From Fulvia fulva (taxonomy: Eukaryota > Ascomycota > Dothideomycetes > Mycosphaerellales > Mycosphaerellaceae): a DNA stretch of 64,000 bases. Each line of letters starts with the position of its first letter. Position 1 is the first letter of the stretch. Under the pieces are notes generated by a model, which was given only the letters and a program-made list of their open reading frames with translations, was not told the DNA's origin and searched no databases. Both the position numbers and the translations under genes were made by a program. The stretch covers positions 2,046,001 to 2,110,000 of the forward strand of contig NC_063018.1 of the NCBI RefSeq assembly GCF_020509005.1. Direction: 5' to 3'. Shown here piece by piece: positions 11,499 through 21,955 of the stretch.

Positions 11499-12775
11499 AG
11501 CTACGAGTACTAGGGATCTAGCTCGACCCGAAGCTAAGCTAGAACGTATAGATTAAGAAAGCCTAGAGTCGAGCGTAAGTTAATAAAGCCTCGATAAAGA
11601 GGCTTACGGCGTCTATATAGGGAGTAATATTCGATAAGGCAAGGGTAATATATAAGGCGATTGTTAAACTAGCTATATTATACGGGGTATAGATCTAGGG
11701 GATAGGAGACGTAGGTAAGCCGATCCCGAAACGGATAGAGTAACCCCTAAATATAATATAGGTAGGTAACCTACGTAGAATACTAGAGGTATATAAGACA
11801 ATGTTAATAAGTACGGTAGAAATAGAGATAGGAACACTACTAATCGGCCAATATATCCGGGGAATAAGAATTTAATACGCGGTAAAGACGATAGATTACC
11901 TAGTATAAACTACGATCTAGGAGGTAAAGAATAAGATAGAAAGCCGCTACCGGAGAGGGGCCGGACATCAGATAAGCTAAAGAGAGGATAACCTTACTAC
12001 CTTTACGGCCGTATAGACAAGTACCGAGTAGCTAGTACGAAAAGGCGAGGAGCGTAGGGCTCGCTAGGCCGGCGGGAGTAAGGCTAAGACCTAAAGCCTA
12101 GCGGAATAGATAGCGAGCTACCTATAGGAGTAGGACTAGAAAAGGAAGCCCCCTAAGATAATAGGCCCGATAGTACTCTAAGCCTTCTAGAGACATAATT
12201 ACTAGCTATATAGGGACCTAATAAGGGCCGAAGTAAGTATAGCGATCTAAATCAGGTCCGAATATATTAGATTAAGGGCCTACCTATTTAGGAGACGCGT
12301 ACTAGATATCTAAAGCCTAGCCTACTAGTATAGCTAACTATCGTAAAACCTAGAATAAATACTACTACGATGCCCGTAGTAGGCGAGTAGTAGGGGAAAT
12401 CAGAGGTACTAAGCGGGAAGGAGAGACTATAAGTCAATTATTAGGGATAAAGGTAACATTTGCCAAATCTCTTAGTAGATACTATAGTAGGGATATCTCT
12501 AGTAGTTTAGCCTCGCTAGCGAGACGGAGGAGTAGATAGATAAGAGGCGGAAGCTAGGGGGGTTGTAGATAGGGTAGTTATTAGGGTAGGTCTATAACAC
12601 TAGCGTACCCTTAATAAGGGAAATCTAAGACGATAGCGAGGGGGAAAAGATAGGCGGGAAGGAGGAGGGGTTTTTACTAATACGGTTTCCCCTCTATATA
12701 TATAAAAACAAGATAGTATAGCTATATAGGCCAAAGGGCACTACAACAGCTTAATAAAATATCTATCTATCTATA
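11499..12775 (+). mobile_element. RIP-degraded, 5'-truncated LINE relic B
   Basis: This plus-strand copy aligns with the reverse complement of the last 1.3 kb of LINE A1/A2, from the codons for ELRVLGIWLDPKLSW to the tail. It ends in the same ATCT-type tail (about 12,760-12,775). Most differences from A1/A2 are C-to-T or G-to-A changes, giving many stop codons. It therefore belongs to the same family as the intact copies but has been through RIP. Homology stops abruptly at about 11,499, the usual 5' truncation of LINE insertions. Confidence 0.85.
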
Positions 12776-13094
12776 TAGTAGTTAGGTAGTAGTAAGCTTA
12801 GGAGCTAGGTTATCCTTATATTAGTTTTCCTATAATACTGACCCTCTAGGTCAATATTAGTAATCCTTTTTCTAAGAGAGACTAGGTATGTCTATATAGA
12901 TCTAATAGTGAACTCTTTACTTATCTTAAAGGTCACAAATTGCTTTATAAGCTTATATATATATAGGTTAGTAGTACCTAGCTATACTTATTCTAGAGAT
13001 ATACCTACTTCTTAGTAGCTCTTCTAGATTTATATAAGCCCTTAAGCTCAAATTCATCTTCTTCTATAATCCTACTAAGGATACTAAAGTTGTA
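12776..13094. other. RIP-like repeat sequence, unassigned
   Basis: This is AT-rich, CA-poor sequence between LINE relic B and the DNA transposon. I see no gene in it. It may be a remnant of the element into which the others inserted. Confidence 0.4.
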
Positions 13095-13096
13095 TA

Positions 13097-13165
13097 ACGT
13101 GCTTTACTACCGAGCGGGCTATACTACCGAGCGGGCCACTTTTGCTAAGAACTATATCACTTCTA
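13097..13165 (+). repeat. Terminal inverted repeat, left, with internal duplication
   Basis: This is the left TIR of the Fot1/pogo-like element. It contains the unit ACTACCGAGCGGGC twice (about 13,107-13,120 and 13,123-13,136), probably a doubled transposase-binding site. The right TIR has the same arrangement. Confidence 0.85.
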
Positions 13166-14160
13166 CTTTAATTGCGACGGTATCTTAATACGACGACATC
13201 CTACAGAATCGTTACTAGGAGGACAATTCCTCTCTAGATTCTTTGCTATCTAGCGAGTCTACTTAATAGGTACGTACGTTATACCTAGACTCGCTATATC
13301 GCTTATAGCGTCGTAGCCTTAGTACTAGCTAAACACTATCTAGCGACTCTCTACTCACTTCCTGCCTCCTAGTATCCTCTAGAGGTATTAATTGCTACGC
13401 CTTGTCGAAGGTTAGAGACCCTCTAGACTGAATGTACTTACGCTTTCGTGCTTTCCGCTATATAAGGGCCTCGTTAGACTTATATAGCTTACTAATCTCG
13501 CTTTATATAAGAGCTATCTAATACGCTATCTCTCTACTCCCTCTCTATTGCCCTATTAAACGACCTTCCTCTTTTTACTACGCCTTTCTAAACCCGTAAC
13601 GACGCTCTAAGACGTAATAACACCTATTATAAACCCTATCTCGTCGAAGTTATAGGTGTCCTAGTTAAGGATGCTATACTTCTCCTTTATATTACGTATA
13701 AGTAAGAACTACCTCTCGATAACGTCTAGATCTTCTATTAGGGCTCGCTAACGATCGTATCTACGTGTTATACGAACCTTTAGCTCACGATACCGCCTAA
13801 TGAACCTGTCTGTCTAATTAAGACTAGCGGGCTTAAGACCCTTCTCTTCTAGTAATGAATCGGCTATTACTCGTATACTAGCCTTTAATAGCGGGAAACC
13901 TCTAAGATCTAGCTCGAGTATATACTTAAGTATCACCCTCTCTTCTAGCTCTATAAGCTTCTTCGAACTAGGCTCGTAGTCACCCCGAGGAGGTCGTCTA
14001 TTCAATCGATACCCTAGTGTATTTCGAGACGCGTCGTATACCTTTATAGCAAGTCGATTCGTAATTATCGCGTCGCGTTTCGTAGCCTAGACAGCTAAGG
14101 TCAGTTTGGCCTCGTTTAAAGACAATATACGCTATAATAGTAGTTATATAGCTATATCTA

Positions 14161-14229
14161 TAGAAGTGGTACAGTTCTTAGCAAAAGTAGCCCGCTCGGT
14201 AGTATGGCCCGCTCGGTAGTAAAGTACGT
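14161..14229 (-). repeat. Terminal inverted repeat, right
   Basis: The reverse complement matches 13,097-13,165, apart from transitions, and carries the same doubled ACTACCGAGCGGGC unit. Confidence 0.85.
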
Positions 14230-14231
14230 TA

Positions 14232-14677
14232 CTACATTTTGTCTTGTCTATATTAGCGTATTAAGGATCTATTTAGTTATAGCCTCTTCTTAGAGTTTGA
14301 GAGTCTTACCCTTAATGTTGTTAAAAGACACTTCTATTAGGTCATTAATTATAAAGAATACTAATTAGCTCTCTATCTTATATCTCTAAAGGTTGAACTA
14401 TCTCTTCTAATTATCCCTCCTAAGAATTAGAATTTTGCCTCCCTTCTCCTCTTTCTTCTCTTAGTATAAATCTATAATAGATTAGATATAATGAAACAAG
14501 GTATATATATTCTAAAGTAGTGGCTCAGATCTTACTAAGGCTTCTAGTATAGAATAGGAAAGTTCGTAGGTATAGATACTAAGGCCTACTTAGTAAAGTA
14601 AAGAAGGAGCGGTATAAGGTCTCGGGGTTAGGATATAGGTCTGTCTCTCCTAGTAGAGCTTTAAATGACTTACTTGA
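14232..14677. other. RIP-like repeat sequence interrupted by LINE A2 (left part)
   Basis: This is TA-rich, CA-poor sequence that continues at 20,862 after the LINE insertion. No coding motif was recognised. Confidence 0.5.
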
Positions 14678-14692
14678 AGTCCGTCTTAATAG
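14678..14692. repeat. Target-site duplication, left copy (LINE A2)
   Basis: AGTCCGTCTTAATAG occurs here and at 20,847-20,861, exactly flanking the full-length LINE. A perfect 15-bp duplication indicates a recent insertion. Confidence 0.9.
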
Positions 14693-14885
14693 ATAGATAG
14701 ATATTTCATTAAGCTGTTGTAGTGCCCTTTGGCCTATGCAGCTATGCTATCTTGTTTTTGTATATATAGAGGGGAAACCGTGTTGGTGAAAACCCCTCCT
14801 CCTTCCCGCCTGTCTTTTCCTCCTCGTTGTCGTCTTAAATTTCCCTTGTTAGGGGTACGCTAGTGTCATGGGCCTGCCCTGATGA

Positions 14886-17800
14886 CTACCCTATCTGCAA
14901 CCCCCCTCGCTTCCGCCTCTTGTCTATCCACTCCTCCGTCTCGCTCGCGAGGCTAAACTGCTGGAGGTATCCCTGCTGTAGTATCCACCGAGAGATTCGG
15001 CGAATGTTGCCTTTGTCCCTAATAATTGACTTGTAGTCTCTCCTTCCCGCTTGGTGCCTCCAATTTCCCCTGCCTCTCGCCCACTGCGGGCATCGTAGTA
15101 GCATATGTTCTGGGTTTTGCGATGGGTAGCCACACTGGCAGGCTGGGCTATAGATGTCTAGTGCGCGTCTTCTGAACAGGTAGGCCCTTAATCCAATGTG
15201 TTCGGACCTGATTTGGATCGCTATGCTTGCTTCGGCCCTTGTCAGGTCCCTATATAGCTGGTAATTGTGTCTCTGGAAGGCTCGGAGCGCTATCGGGCCT
15301 GTTGTCTTAGGGGGCTTCCTTTTCCAGTCCTGCTCCCATAGGCAGCTCGCTATCTGTTCCGCTAGGTTTTGGGTCTTAGCCTTGCTCCCGCCGGCCTGGC
15401 GAGTCCTACGCTCCTCCTCCTTTCGTGCTAGCCATTCGGTGCTTGCCTGTACGGCCGTAAAGGTCGTAAGGTCATCCTCTTTTTGGCTTGTCCTATATCC
15501 TGCCCCTCTCCGGTAGCGGCTTTCTATCTTATTCTTTGCCTCCTGGATCGTGGTTTGTGCTAGGTAACCTGTCGTCTTTGCCGCGTATTGAATTCTCATT
15601 CCCCGGATGTACTGGCCGATTGGTGGTATTCCTGTCTCCATTTCTACCGTGCTTGTTGACGTTGTCTTGTATGCGCCTAGTACCCTACGTAGGTTGCCTG
15701 CCTGTGTCCTGTTTAGGGGTTGCTCTATCCGTTTCGGGATCGGCTTGCCTGCGCCTCCTGTTCCCCAAATCTGTGCCCCGTACAACATAGCTGGTCTGAC
15801 GATCGCCTTATACATTACTCTTGCCTTGTCGAATGTTGCTCCCCATGTAGATGCCGTAAGCCTCTTTATCGAGGCTTCATTGACTTGCGCTCGACTCTGG
15901 GCTTTCTTAATCTGTACATTCCAGCTTAGCTTCGGGTCGAGCCAGATCCCTAGTACTCGTAGCTCCGCTGATGGCTTGGTCTCGTAGCCTTGGATTCTTA
16001 CCGCCGCCTTCATATTATGGTGTGTTCTCGCTTTACTGAAGTGTATAAGTTGGTACTTTTCAGGGGCGAACCGGGCACCATGCTTCTTTGCCCACTCCTC
16101 GCATTTCTTGTGCCTATCTTCAAGGAGGCGACAGTTCTCTTCTGTCGAGTCTGACCAGGCTAGGATGTTTGTATCGTCTACGAACCCCGATGCTGAGGTT
16201 TGCGGAGAGGTGAGTAGGGGGATTAGATCCGACATAAATATTAGAAACAGGATAGGGGAGAGAGTAGATCCCTGAGGTATTCCAGTCTCTGCCTTCACCG
16301 GGTCGGACGTGTACCTTCCTAGGACTAGGTATGTCGTCCGTTCCTGGAGAAAGGAGAAGACGAACGACGTTGCCCACTGGGGGATGCCTTTCTGCTGTAG
16401 GATATGTATTAGCCTTTGGTGTGAGACGTTGTCGAAGGCCCCTGCGATGTCGAGGGATAGTAAGGACGCCGCTCGGTTCCTGCCGTAGTGCCAGAGGGTC
16501 TGGATTTGCTCCGTAATTAGCTCCATTGCTGTTAGTGTCGATCGCTGGCTTCTTCCCCCCATCTGTGTTGCTGGGAGTACGTGGTTGTCCTCGGCAAGCT
16601 GCGTAAGTCTCTGGGCTACTATCTTTTCTAGGACCTTCCCTATCGTATTTAGAAGTGCTATTGGTCTGTACGACTTGGGCTGAGTATAGTCTTCCTTCTG
16701 TGGCTTGCGTAGCACTACTGTCATAGACTCTCTGTACGGCTTCGGGTGATACCCTAGCCGTAGGCACGCGGTAAATAGGTTTGCAAGGCTCGGCGCGATC
16801 TCTTCTCTACACTCTTTTAGCAGTACGTTTGGTATCCTGTCTGGGCCTGGGGCTTTTCGTCCCTTTAGCTTACTTATGACTCCTGTTACTGTGTTAGGGC
16901 TAACCGCCCAATCCATGTCCAGGGGTTCCGGGTATGTGCTCGGGTCGATGTCCGTAAGGTCTGCCTCTACTTGCGTCGAAAAGAAATGGTCGGCTAACGC
17001 TTTTGCCTTGCCCCGGGGCGTAGCCTGGGCAATCCCTTCGCGGTCTACGATTGGGGGGAAGTGAGGGGCTTGTTGCTCTTCAGGTAGTCGTGCCCATTTA
17101 GCAAGTCTCCACATCTGTTCCGGGTTTTCTGTAACGAGCCCGATCGTCGCTCTCCAGTCCTGCAGCTTATCGCGTCTTATCTGTGCCTTCTTCTCTTGTG
17201 TCGCGTGGCAGTATTGCTCCCACGTCTCTTGGGTGTGCTCCTTCGTCCACTGTCGCCTTGCCCTTCTAGCCTCCCTTACCTTCGTAGAGCATTCAGGGGT
17301 CCAGAAGGCCTTCTGCTGCGTTGAGGGCCGGAGTAACGGCGTGTATTGTTCCGCTGCTTGCCATATGACCGAGGTAATCTGTTCCGCTGCTTGATCTAGC
17401 TGAGCTGTCGTCTCGAGTTCTCTATGCTGTGGTAGGTTCGCTATTAGGAAGCCTCTTATGTCGTCCCAGCGTGCCTTCTTCCAGTTACGGCGTGGTTCGT
17501 TTGCTGGCTCCTCTATCGCCTTCACCCCTAGCGTCGTTTGGATAGGGATATGGTCTGAGGAGGCTTCTAGCGCGTAGTTCGGTCGGCATTGGACTAGTCT
17601 CTCTTCAAGTTCTCGTGATAGAAAGCATAGGTCGATCGTGCTTGCACTAGTACGGGCCTTCCACGTCTCTGTTCCCTTTGGTGTTACTAAGGCCATTCCG
17701 TAGCGTGCGGTTATGTCCAGTAGCTTCCCCCCTAGAAATGCGTGCGGGGGAGTGAATTCGAGTCCCCACTGTGGGTGGTGGAGGTTGAAGTCGCCGAGGA

Positions 17801-18239
17801 GTACTTGCTTCGTGTCTTGGCTTAGGGTCCGCTCTAGGTGGGCGAGGGTTCCTAGTTCCCTACTCGTCCGACCCCGCGGTGGCGGGTTGTAAACGTTATG
17901 GATCTGGATAGGGCCTTGTGTCGTGTCGATCTGGATTGATGTTATGTCTCCTAGGTTGCCCTGCTGCGGTAGTATAACCTTCCACGACTCAAGGTCTATA
18001 GTCTTGCTTACGTATATACATGTCCTCGGGATGACGCCTCGTTGGCCCGCGATTACGGTGTGGTATCTCCGGTCATTACAAGTGGCTGGGAGTCCTACGT
18101 AGGGGTTGATCCATGGTTCCTGTACCGCAATAACGTGGTGCCGTAGCGGGTCTAGCTCTTGTAGAAAGTGGCGCTGGACCTTGTCCCTACTTTTGTTTAC
18201 GTTGTACTGTACGATAGTGATGTCGTCGTATAGTATCAT
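14886..18239 (-). CDS. LINE ORF2: AP endonuclease and reverse transcriptase (1117 aa)
   Basis: This protein nicks target DNA and copies the LINE RNA onto it (target-primed reverse transcription). Residues about 1-230 form an exonuclease/endonuclease/phosphatase-fold endonuclease (ITIVQYNVNKS, VIAVQEPWINP, VLLGDFNLHHPQW, SSDHIPI). The reverse transcriptase occupies about 500-800, with SYRPIALLNTIGKVLE, LDIAGAFDNVSH, GIPQGSTLSPILF and the catalytic GFVDDTNILAW (Asp-Asp). Near the C-terminus is CQCGYPSQNPEHMLLRC, a zinc-knuckle-like motif common in LINE ORF2 proteins. The start ATG overlaps the ORF1 stop as ATGA, suggesting coupled translation. No internal stop or frameshift is seen. Confidence 0.93.
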   Translation of the reverse strand: MILYDDITIVQYNVNKSRDKVQRHFLQELDPLRHHVIAVQEPWINPYVGLPATCNDRRYHTVIAGQRGVIPRTCIYVSKTIDLESWKVILPQQGNLGDITSIQIDTTQGPIQIHNVYNPPPRGRTSRELGTLAHLERTLSQDTKQVLLGDFNLHHPQWGLEFTPPHAFLGGKLLDITARYGMALVTPKGTETWKARTSASTIDLCFLSRELEERLVQCRPNYALEASSDHIPIQTTLGVKAIEEPANEPRRNWKKARWDDIRGFLIANLPQHRELETTAQLDQAAEQITSVIWQAAEQYTPLLRPSTQQKAFWTPECSTKVREARRARRQWTKEHTQETWEQYCHATQEKKAQIRRDKLQDWRATIGLVTENPEQMWRLAKWARLPEEQQAPHFPPIVDREGIAQATPRGKAKALADHFFSTQVEADLTDIDPSTYPEPLDMDWAVSPNTVTGVISKLKGRKAPGPDRIPNVLLKECREEIAPSLANLFTACLRLGYHPKPYRESMTVVLRKPQKEDYTQPKSYRPIALLNTIGKVLEKIVAQRLTQLAEDNHVLPATQMGGRSQRSTLTAMELITEQIQTLWHYGRNRAASLLSLDIAGAFDNVSHQRLIHILQQKGIPQWATSFVFSFLQERTTYLVLGRYTSDPVKAETGIPQGSTLSPILFLIFMSDLIPLLTSPQTSASGFVDDTNILAWSDSTEENCRLLEDRHKKCEEWAKKHGARFAPEKYQLIHFSKARTHHNMKAAVRIQGYETKPSAELRVLGIWLDPKLSWNVQIKKAQSRAQVNEASIKRLTASTWGATFDKARVMYKAIVRPAMLYGAQIWGTGGAGKPIPKRIEQPLNRTQAGNLRRVLGAYKTTSTSTVEMETGIPPIGQYIRGMRIQYAAKTTGYLAQTTIQEAKNKIESRYRRGAGYRTSQKEDDLTTFTAVQASTEWLARKEEERRTRQAGGSKAKTQNLAEQIASCLWEQDWKRKPPKTTGPIALRAFQRHNYQLYRDLTRAEASIAIQIRSEHIGLRAYLFRRRALDIYSPACQCGYPSQNPEHMLLRCPQWARGRGNWRHQAGRRDYKSIIRDKGNIRRISRWILQQGYLQQFSLASETEEWIDKRRKRGGLQIG

Positions 18240-19585
18240 TCGTTATCCGTGAGGTCCATTTCTGTGCTGACCTGCTGTGTCTCCTGAGCCTGTATCTCGC
18301 TGTCCGGCTGGCCCTGGGGCCGCTGGGGCGCCCCAAAGATTCGCATTTGGCCTAGTTCGTTGGCTGCCCGGTTAAGGTGTCGAGGCCGACCGGGAGGTGG
18401 ATGCGTTTGCGGTTGGGTTCCCTTGTTCGTCTCTTCTGCCCTCTTCCTTTTGCTCGGCTCGAAGCCCTTGTACACGGTAGGTCCCTCCTGTTGTCGTTGG
18501 GGGTACCTAGCTGGTGTAGAGATCCTTGCTTGTCTCGCTCGTTCTTGTGCTGCTATTCTAGCCGGGCATTGGCTTGAATACGCTGGGTGCCTTCTGCCGC
18601 AGCATGCGCACCTGCTCTCCTTTTTTGGGCATTCCCTTCCCTGGTGTGGGCCTGCGCAGTGAGGACACCTTGGGGTCTTCTCCCCGCATTTTGAGGCTAT
18701 GTGACCGTACTGTTGGCATTGGAAGCATTGTAGTACCCTATGGCTGCTCTGATGGATCTCCGTGTCCATTCTCTCGCAGTTCCAGAATAGCCCATTGTCT
18801 AATATCTGGTTAGCTTGTTCCGCTGTCTCTACCCAAATAATAAGCGATGAATGCGTCTTTTCTCGGTCTACTGTCTTGTGCAGCCATGCCGCCTTCGTTA
18901 GTCGTACTCCTGGGGAGGTGTTCTGGTTCTGTACTTGGAGGTGGGGAAGGTCTTCGACCTTGAATGTCCTAGGGACCCCGTGGGCGATGACGGTATACTG
19001 TTGGTGGGAGACTCGTGCCGACTTCGCGACTTTAGTAGTCCACTCCTTATAGGTCTCCAGCTTTCGTCTATCAGACTCTTGTGCGGTAAAGAGTCTTACT
19101 ACGCCTGTTGCTTCTACCCTCGCCCCAACTACCTCCTTTTGGCCGATTCTGTCGACAATCTCCTTGCTTGTTAGGGCTGCGATTTCTTGTTTCTCCGCCG
19201 GATCAGTAATGTATAGGCGTACCGCCTTACTTTCCTTCGGAGGGGGTTGATTCTTGCCTGCTGCTACTGTTGCCCATGTAGTTGGTTTCTGGGCTGCCTT
19301 CTGTGTTACTTGTTGGATTGTCTTCGGGATTTGGTATGATAGCGCTTTTAGCGCTCCTAGTAGCTGTGCTATGGTGTTCTTATATGCCCGGGCTGGGTGT
19401 TCGTCATCCCCTAGTAAGTTCTCCGCCTCCGTATATAGGGTCGTCCACGCTGTGTTGTTTGTCGTTGGCCTCTGCTTTCTGTATAGTGGGCCTTGGCTTG
19501 TGTCCTGGGTTTTTTCTTGGTTTGTTCCCCGGTTTGACTCTTGGTGCAGAATGTTCGCAAGGCTATGGCTCTCGTTGGTTGCCAT
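18236..19585 (-). CDS. LINE ORF1: gag-like nucleic-acid-binding protein (449 aa)
   Basis: LINE ORF1 proteins bind the element RNA and form the ribonucleoprotein needed for retrotransposition. The C-terminal half has three successive zinc knuckles: CFQCQQYGHIASKC, CPHCAGPHQGREC and CACCGRRHPAYSSQC. The N-terminal part is polar and rich in Gln, Lys and Thr. A basic tail follows the knuckles. Its stop codon overlaps the ORF2 start (ATGA). The start at 19,585 is the first ATG of a long open frame after about 1.26 kb of leader. Confidence 0.88.
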   Translation of the reverse strand: MATNESHSLANILHQESNRGTNQEKTQDTSQGPLYRKQRPTTNNTAWTTLYTEAENLLGDDEHPARAYKNTIAQLLGALKALSYQIPKTIQQVTQKAAQKPTTWATVAAGKNQPPPKESKAVRLYITDPAEKQEIAALTSKEIVDRIGQKEVVGARVEATGVVRLFTAQESDRRKLETYKEWTTKVAKSARVSHQQYTVIAHGVPRTFKVEDLPHLQVQNQNTSPGVRLTKAAWLHKTVDREKTHSSLIIWVETAEQANQILDNGLFWNCERMDTEIHQSSHRVLQCFQCQQYGHIASKCGEKTPRCPHCAGPHQGRECPKKESRCACCGRRHPAYSSQCPARIAAQERARQARISTPARYPQRQQEGPTVYKGFEPSKRKRAEETNKGTQPQTHPPPGRPRHLNRAANELGQMRIFGAPQRPQGQPDSEIQAQETQQVSTEMDLTDNE

Positions 19586-20460
19586 CCTTCGCTGTTGTTC
19601 GGGGTCGCGCTTCCTAATTGGGCAGTTGTCCTCCGCAACTCCGCAATTCTAGGGTCTGCCTTCAGGGGAAGGGGACCTCGGTTTTGGGGTTTTTTTTGTA
19701 TCACAATTGCGCCGCCGCCAGCGCAGGCGGGTCGCTACTGCTTGAGTAGATTGCTCGTCTTGATAAGGCAAGGAAGGAATCGTATTTAGCAAGCTAGCTA
19801 CGAGATAAGGTGACAAGTCTTAACCGCGCTTTCCCACTCATCTAGCACCACCGTGTAGCCTCGTTTCGAGAGGTTAGCCCGGAGCAAAAGCTTCCCTCTA
19901 CGCCCTCCCTCCCTGTTTGCTCCTTAAGCCAATATCCACCTCCATAGGCCTAAGCCCTTTAGTGCTCTCTATTGACCGACATGCGCATCCGTCCTCTCGG
20001 GCTGTACAGACAGTGTCAGCCGTCGCTGCCAGTGTACACCACGCCCCAGGTTTTGACGCCCTTCGCGTTACCGCAGCCTATCTCTAGAAAGCGGCCGTCC
20101 ATGCCTCGCAGGTTTGCTCGGGGCACACACCACGCCGGGCAGCGTACTCCTTGCGTTTCCACCTACTAACCAATATGAAGTTCCTTATCACCCTGCCCTC
20201 GATCCTCCCCGATCACAGAACTAATCCACTTGCATTGTACGTCTTTTCCCCGTCCTAACAGTCGTCTTTTCCTTGCTCAGGCTATCGTCTTTTCCTCGTC
20301 GCAATCTACCATGTCAGACTAGGTGCGTTGTGTAGCGGGACAGGCAGTGCCTCAGGCAAAACCCTCGTTCCCATACCGGGTGTTTAACAGGCCCTTACAG
20401 GCTTCGTCGCGTGTCCACCTACCCACCGCATTGCCCGCTGGCAAACACCAGATTGTTTCG

Positions 20461-20541
20461 TAGTCCGCTCGACGCCGTTGCATAGTCCGCTCAGTTGTTG
20501 TTCTGTAGTCCGCTCGTCCAATGTTCGTCGCTTAGCCCGCT
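20461..20541 (-). repeat. Direct repeats in LINE A2 5' UTR
   Basis: This is the same four-unit array as at 4,692-4,772 (TAGTCCGCTC three times, TAGCCCGCTC once). It is conserved in both young copies and located in the presumed internal promoter region. Confidence 0.6.
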
Positions 20542-20846
20542 CGGTTTGCGGTCTCCGGAGGTGAAAATTCTGCACTCATACCAGAGGTGTCCTGTCGAGC
20601 GTATAGGCCACGGTTCCGCGCCCTTCTTACACGTAGAAAGAAGAGGGACTCGCTCCCGACACGAGTACACGCTCGTCGGATGGTTTTCATACCCGTTTTG
20701 CTGGTAGTCCTCTGTTCGCCGCGGCTTCGCCTACGCTACGCGCCCGTCGCGCCCACGACGCTCCAGCGTGAGAATACTTGGCTCTCTCGTAGCTAGACGA
20801 GAGGTTCGTAGCCGACACCACGTACAGGTGATTCTCGTCGTCGACC

Positions 20847-20861
20847 AGTCCGTCTTAATAG
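20847..20861. repeat. Target-site duplication, right copy (LINE A2)
   Basis: This is the second copy of AGTCCGTCTTAATAG, abutting the 5' end of LINE A2. Confidence 0.9.
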
Positions 20862-21545
20862 TATCTCGATATAGTTCTACCTATAGAGTATCTTTAAGGT
20901 ATTAGCTTTAAGTAAGCCGTATAGAGTCCTTATCTAGGTTACCTATTACTTAGTATTAAACTAAGCTCCTTAATAGGATAGACGGGGTAGACTTCTGATT
21001 CCTAGATGTTTTCTACTACGATAGTAAGGGATATAAGTAACCTATACTAATATAGGTTACCCTTATTTCTATATAAACTCGGGCTTATAACCTATTAAAT
21101 AGATACGGATTAATAGTAGCGGAGTAGAGTAAGAGATCAATCTTTAACTAACTAATAGCACGAGTATATAGTAATTTATTAGGAACTAACGTATTGATTG
21201 TGTTAGATATCTATCTAAGCTAAAGGGGAGAGAAGGTATCTCCCTATAAGCTAAGTTATCGTAGATGCCTTAGGCTACTAGATCACTTCCTAATCGTTAA
21301 CTCTCTTTAAGATACTATATCTTAATATAGGTTAAGGATATCGTTACTATAATACTATAGCGTATTAAGGCCGTAATTAGCGTAAATAGAGGGTAGATAA
21401 GGTAGTAAATAAGGTAGTAAATATACCTTAGATACTAACGTTATCTATAGCTATATAATAGCTAAGTCTTACTACTTTAAGAATACTGACTACACCTTCC
21501 GCTATCGATATAAGTCTCGAAGCTAGAGTCTAATTAGTACGGCGC
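20862..21545. other. RIP-like repeat sequence interrupted by LINE A2 (right part)
   Basis: This continues the mutated sequence at 14,232-14,677 and ends at about 21,545, where composition changes sharply to normal gene space. It is TA-rich with no coding motif recognised; it may be an old LTR element. Confidence 0.5.
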
Positions 21546-21955
21546 CCCGCGCACGGCTATATATACTATAGCAGGATGCGGAATAGTTAGGAGCCCGTAC
21601 CAGGGTTACTCGACCCTTGCTGCAGCCCCTGCAATGTGACTCTTATGCGCGAAGACGCTGTAGGCCATGAGCCGTCAAGCTCGCATGGAGGTTGAAAGGG
21701 AGCGGGATGGAGTTGTCGTCGGCGAAAGAAAGATGGCACGTGGGGCTTTCCTTGCGAGTCATCTAGAACCCGAAGTGACACCGAATCTGAGCCCACGCGT
21801 TAACTTCACCGAGACGTCAACAAAACCACCATGGCACCATATCATCACGTCGGCTGCAAGCCAGGCCGCCCGCATGTCACGAAGAGATTGACTAACTGAG
21901 TGATTGAAAGATTGTTTAAGTGATTGATTGAACGAGGCCAGCAGCAGCCACTTTG

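Larger units (their letters stand above)
13097..14229 (-). mobile_element. Fot1/pogo-type DNA transposon, internally deleted and RIPped
   Basis: A TA dinucleotide flanks both ends (13,095-13,096 and 14,230-14,231). The 69-bp terminal inverted repeats are 13,097-13,165 and 14,161-14,229 and differ by about five transitions. On the minus strand, 14,005-13,814 encodes the N-terminal helix-turn-helix of a pogo/Fot1 transposase (YEPSSKKLIELEERVILKY), and about 13,760-13,600 contains the first catalytic region (YNFDEIGF). Fot1-class elements are usually near 1.9 kb; this one is 1.13 kb, so much of the catalytic core is missing. TAG codons replace expected CAG/TGG codons. Confidence 0.85.
14693..20846 (-). 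mobile_element. Full-length, apparently intact LINE copy A2 (Tad1-like non-LTR)
   Basis: This is a 6.15-kb non-LTR retrotransposon on the minus strand with a perfect 15-bp target-site duplication. Order 5' to 3': a 5' UTR of about 1.26 kb (20,846-19,586), ORF1 (gag-like, zinc knuckles), ORF2 (endonuclease and reverse transcriptase), a short 3' UTR and a TATC-type simple tail. Both ORFs are open over their full lengths, so it could be autonomous. Codon and dinucleotide use is normal, unlike the RIPped sequence on both sides. The two-ORF layout with CCHC motifs is typical of fungal Tad1-like LINEs. I see no RNase H domain between RT and the C-terminal zinc motif. Confidence 0.92.

Noticed and set aside
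15265..16516. Long plus-strand open frames antisense to LINE ORF2 (also at 2,650-3,901)
   Set aside because: They are shadows of the GC-rich ORF2 reading frame, with no domain and no start context; the minus strand carries clear RT and endonuclease motifs.
18360..19789. Plus-strand open frames antisense to LINE ORF1
   Set aside because: Same reason: Cys/Leu/Ser-rich antisense translations of the zinc-knuckle ORF.
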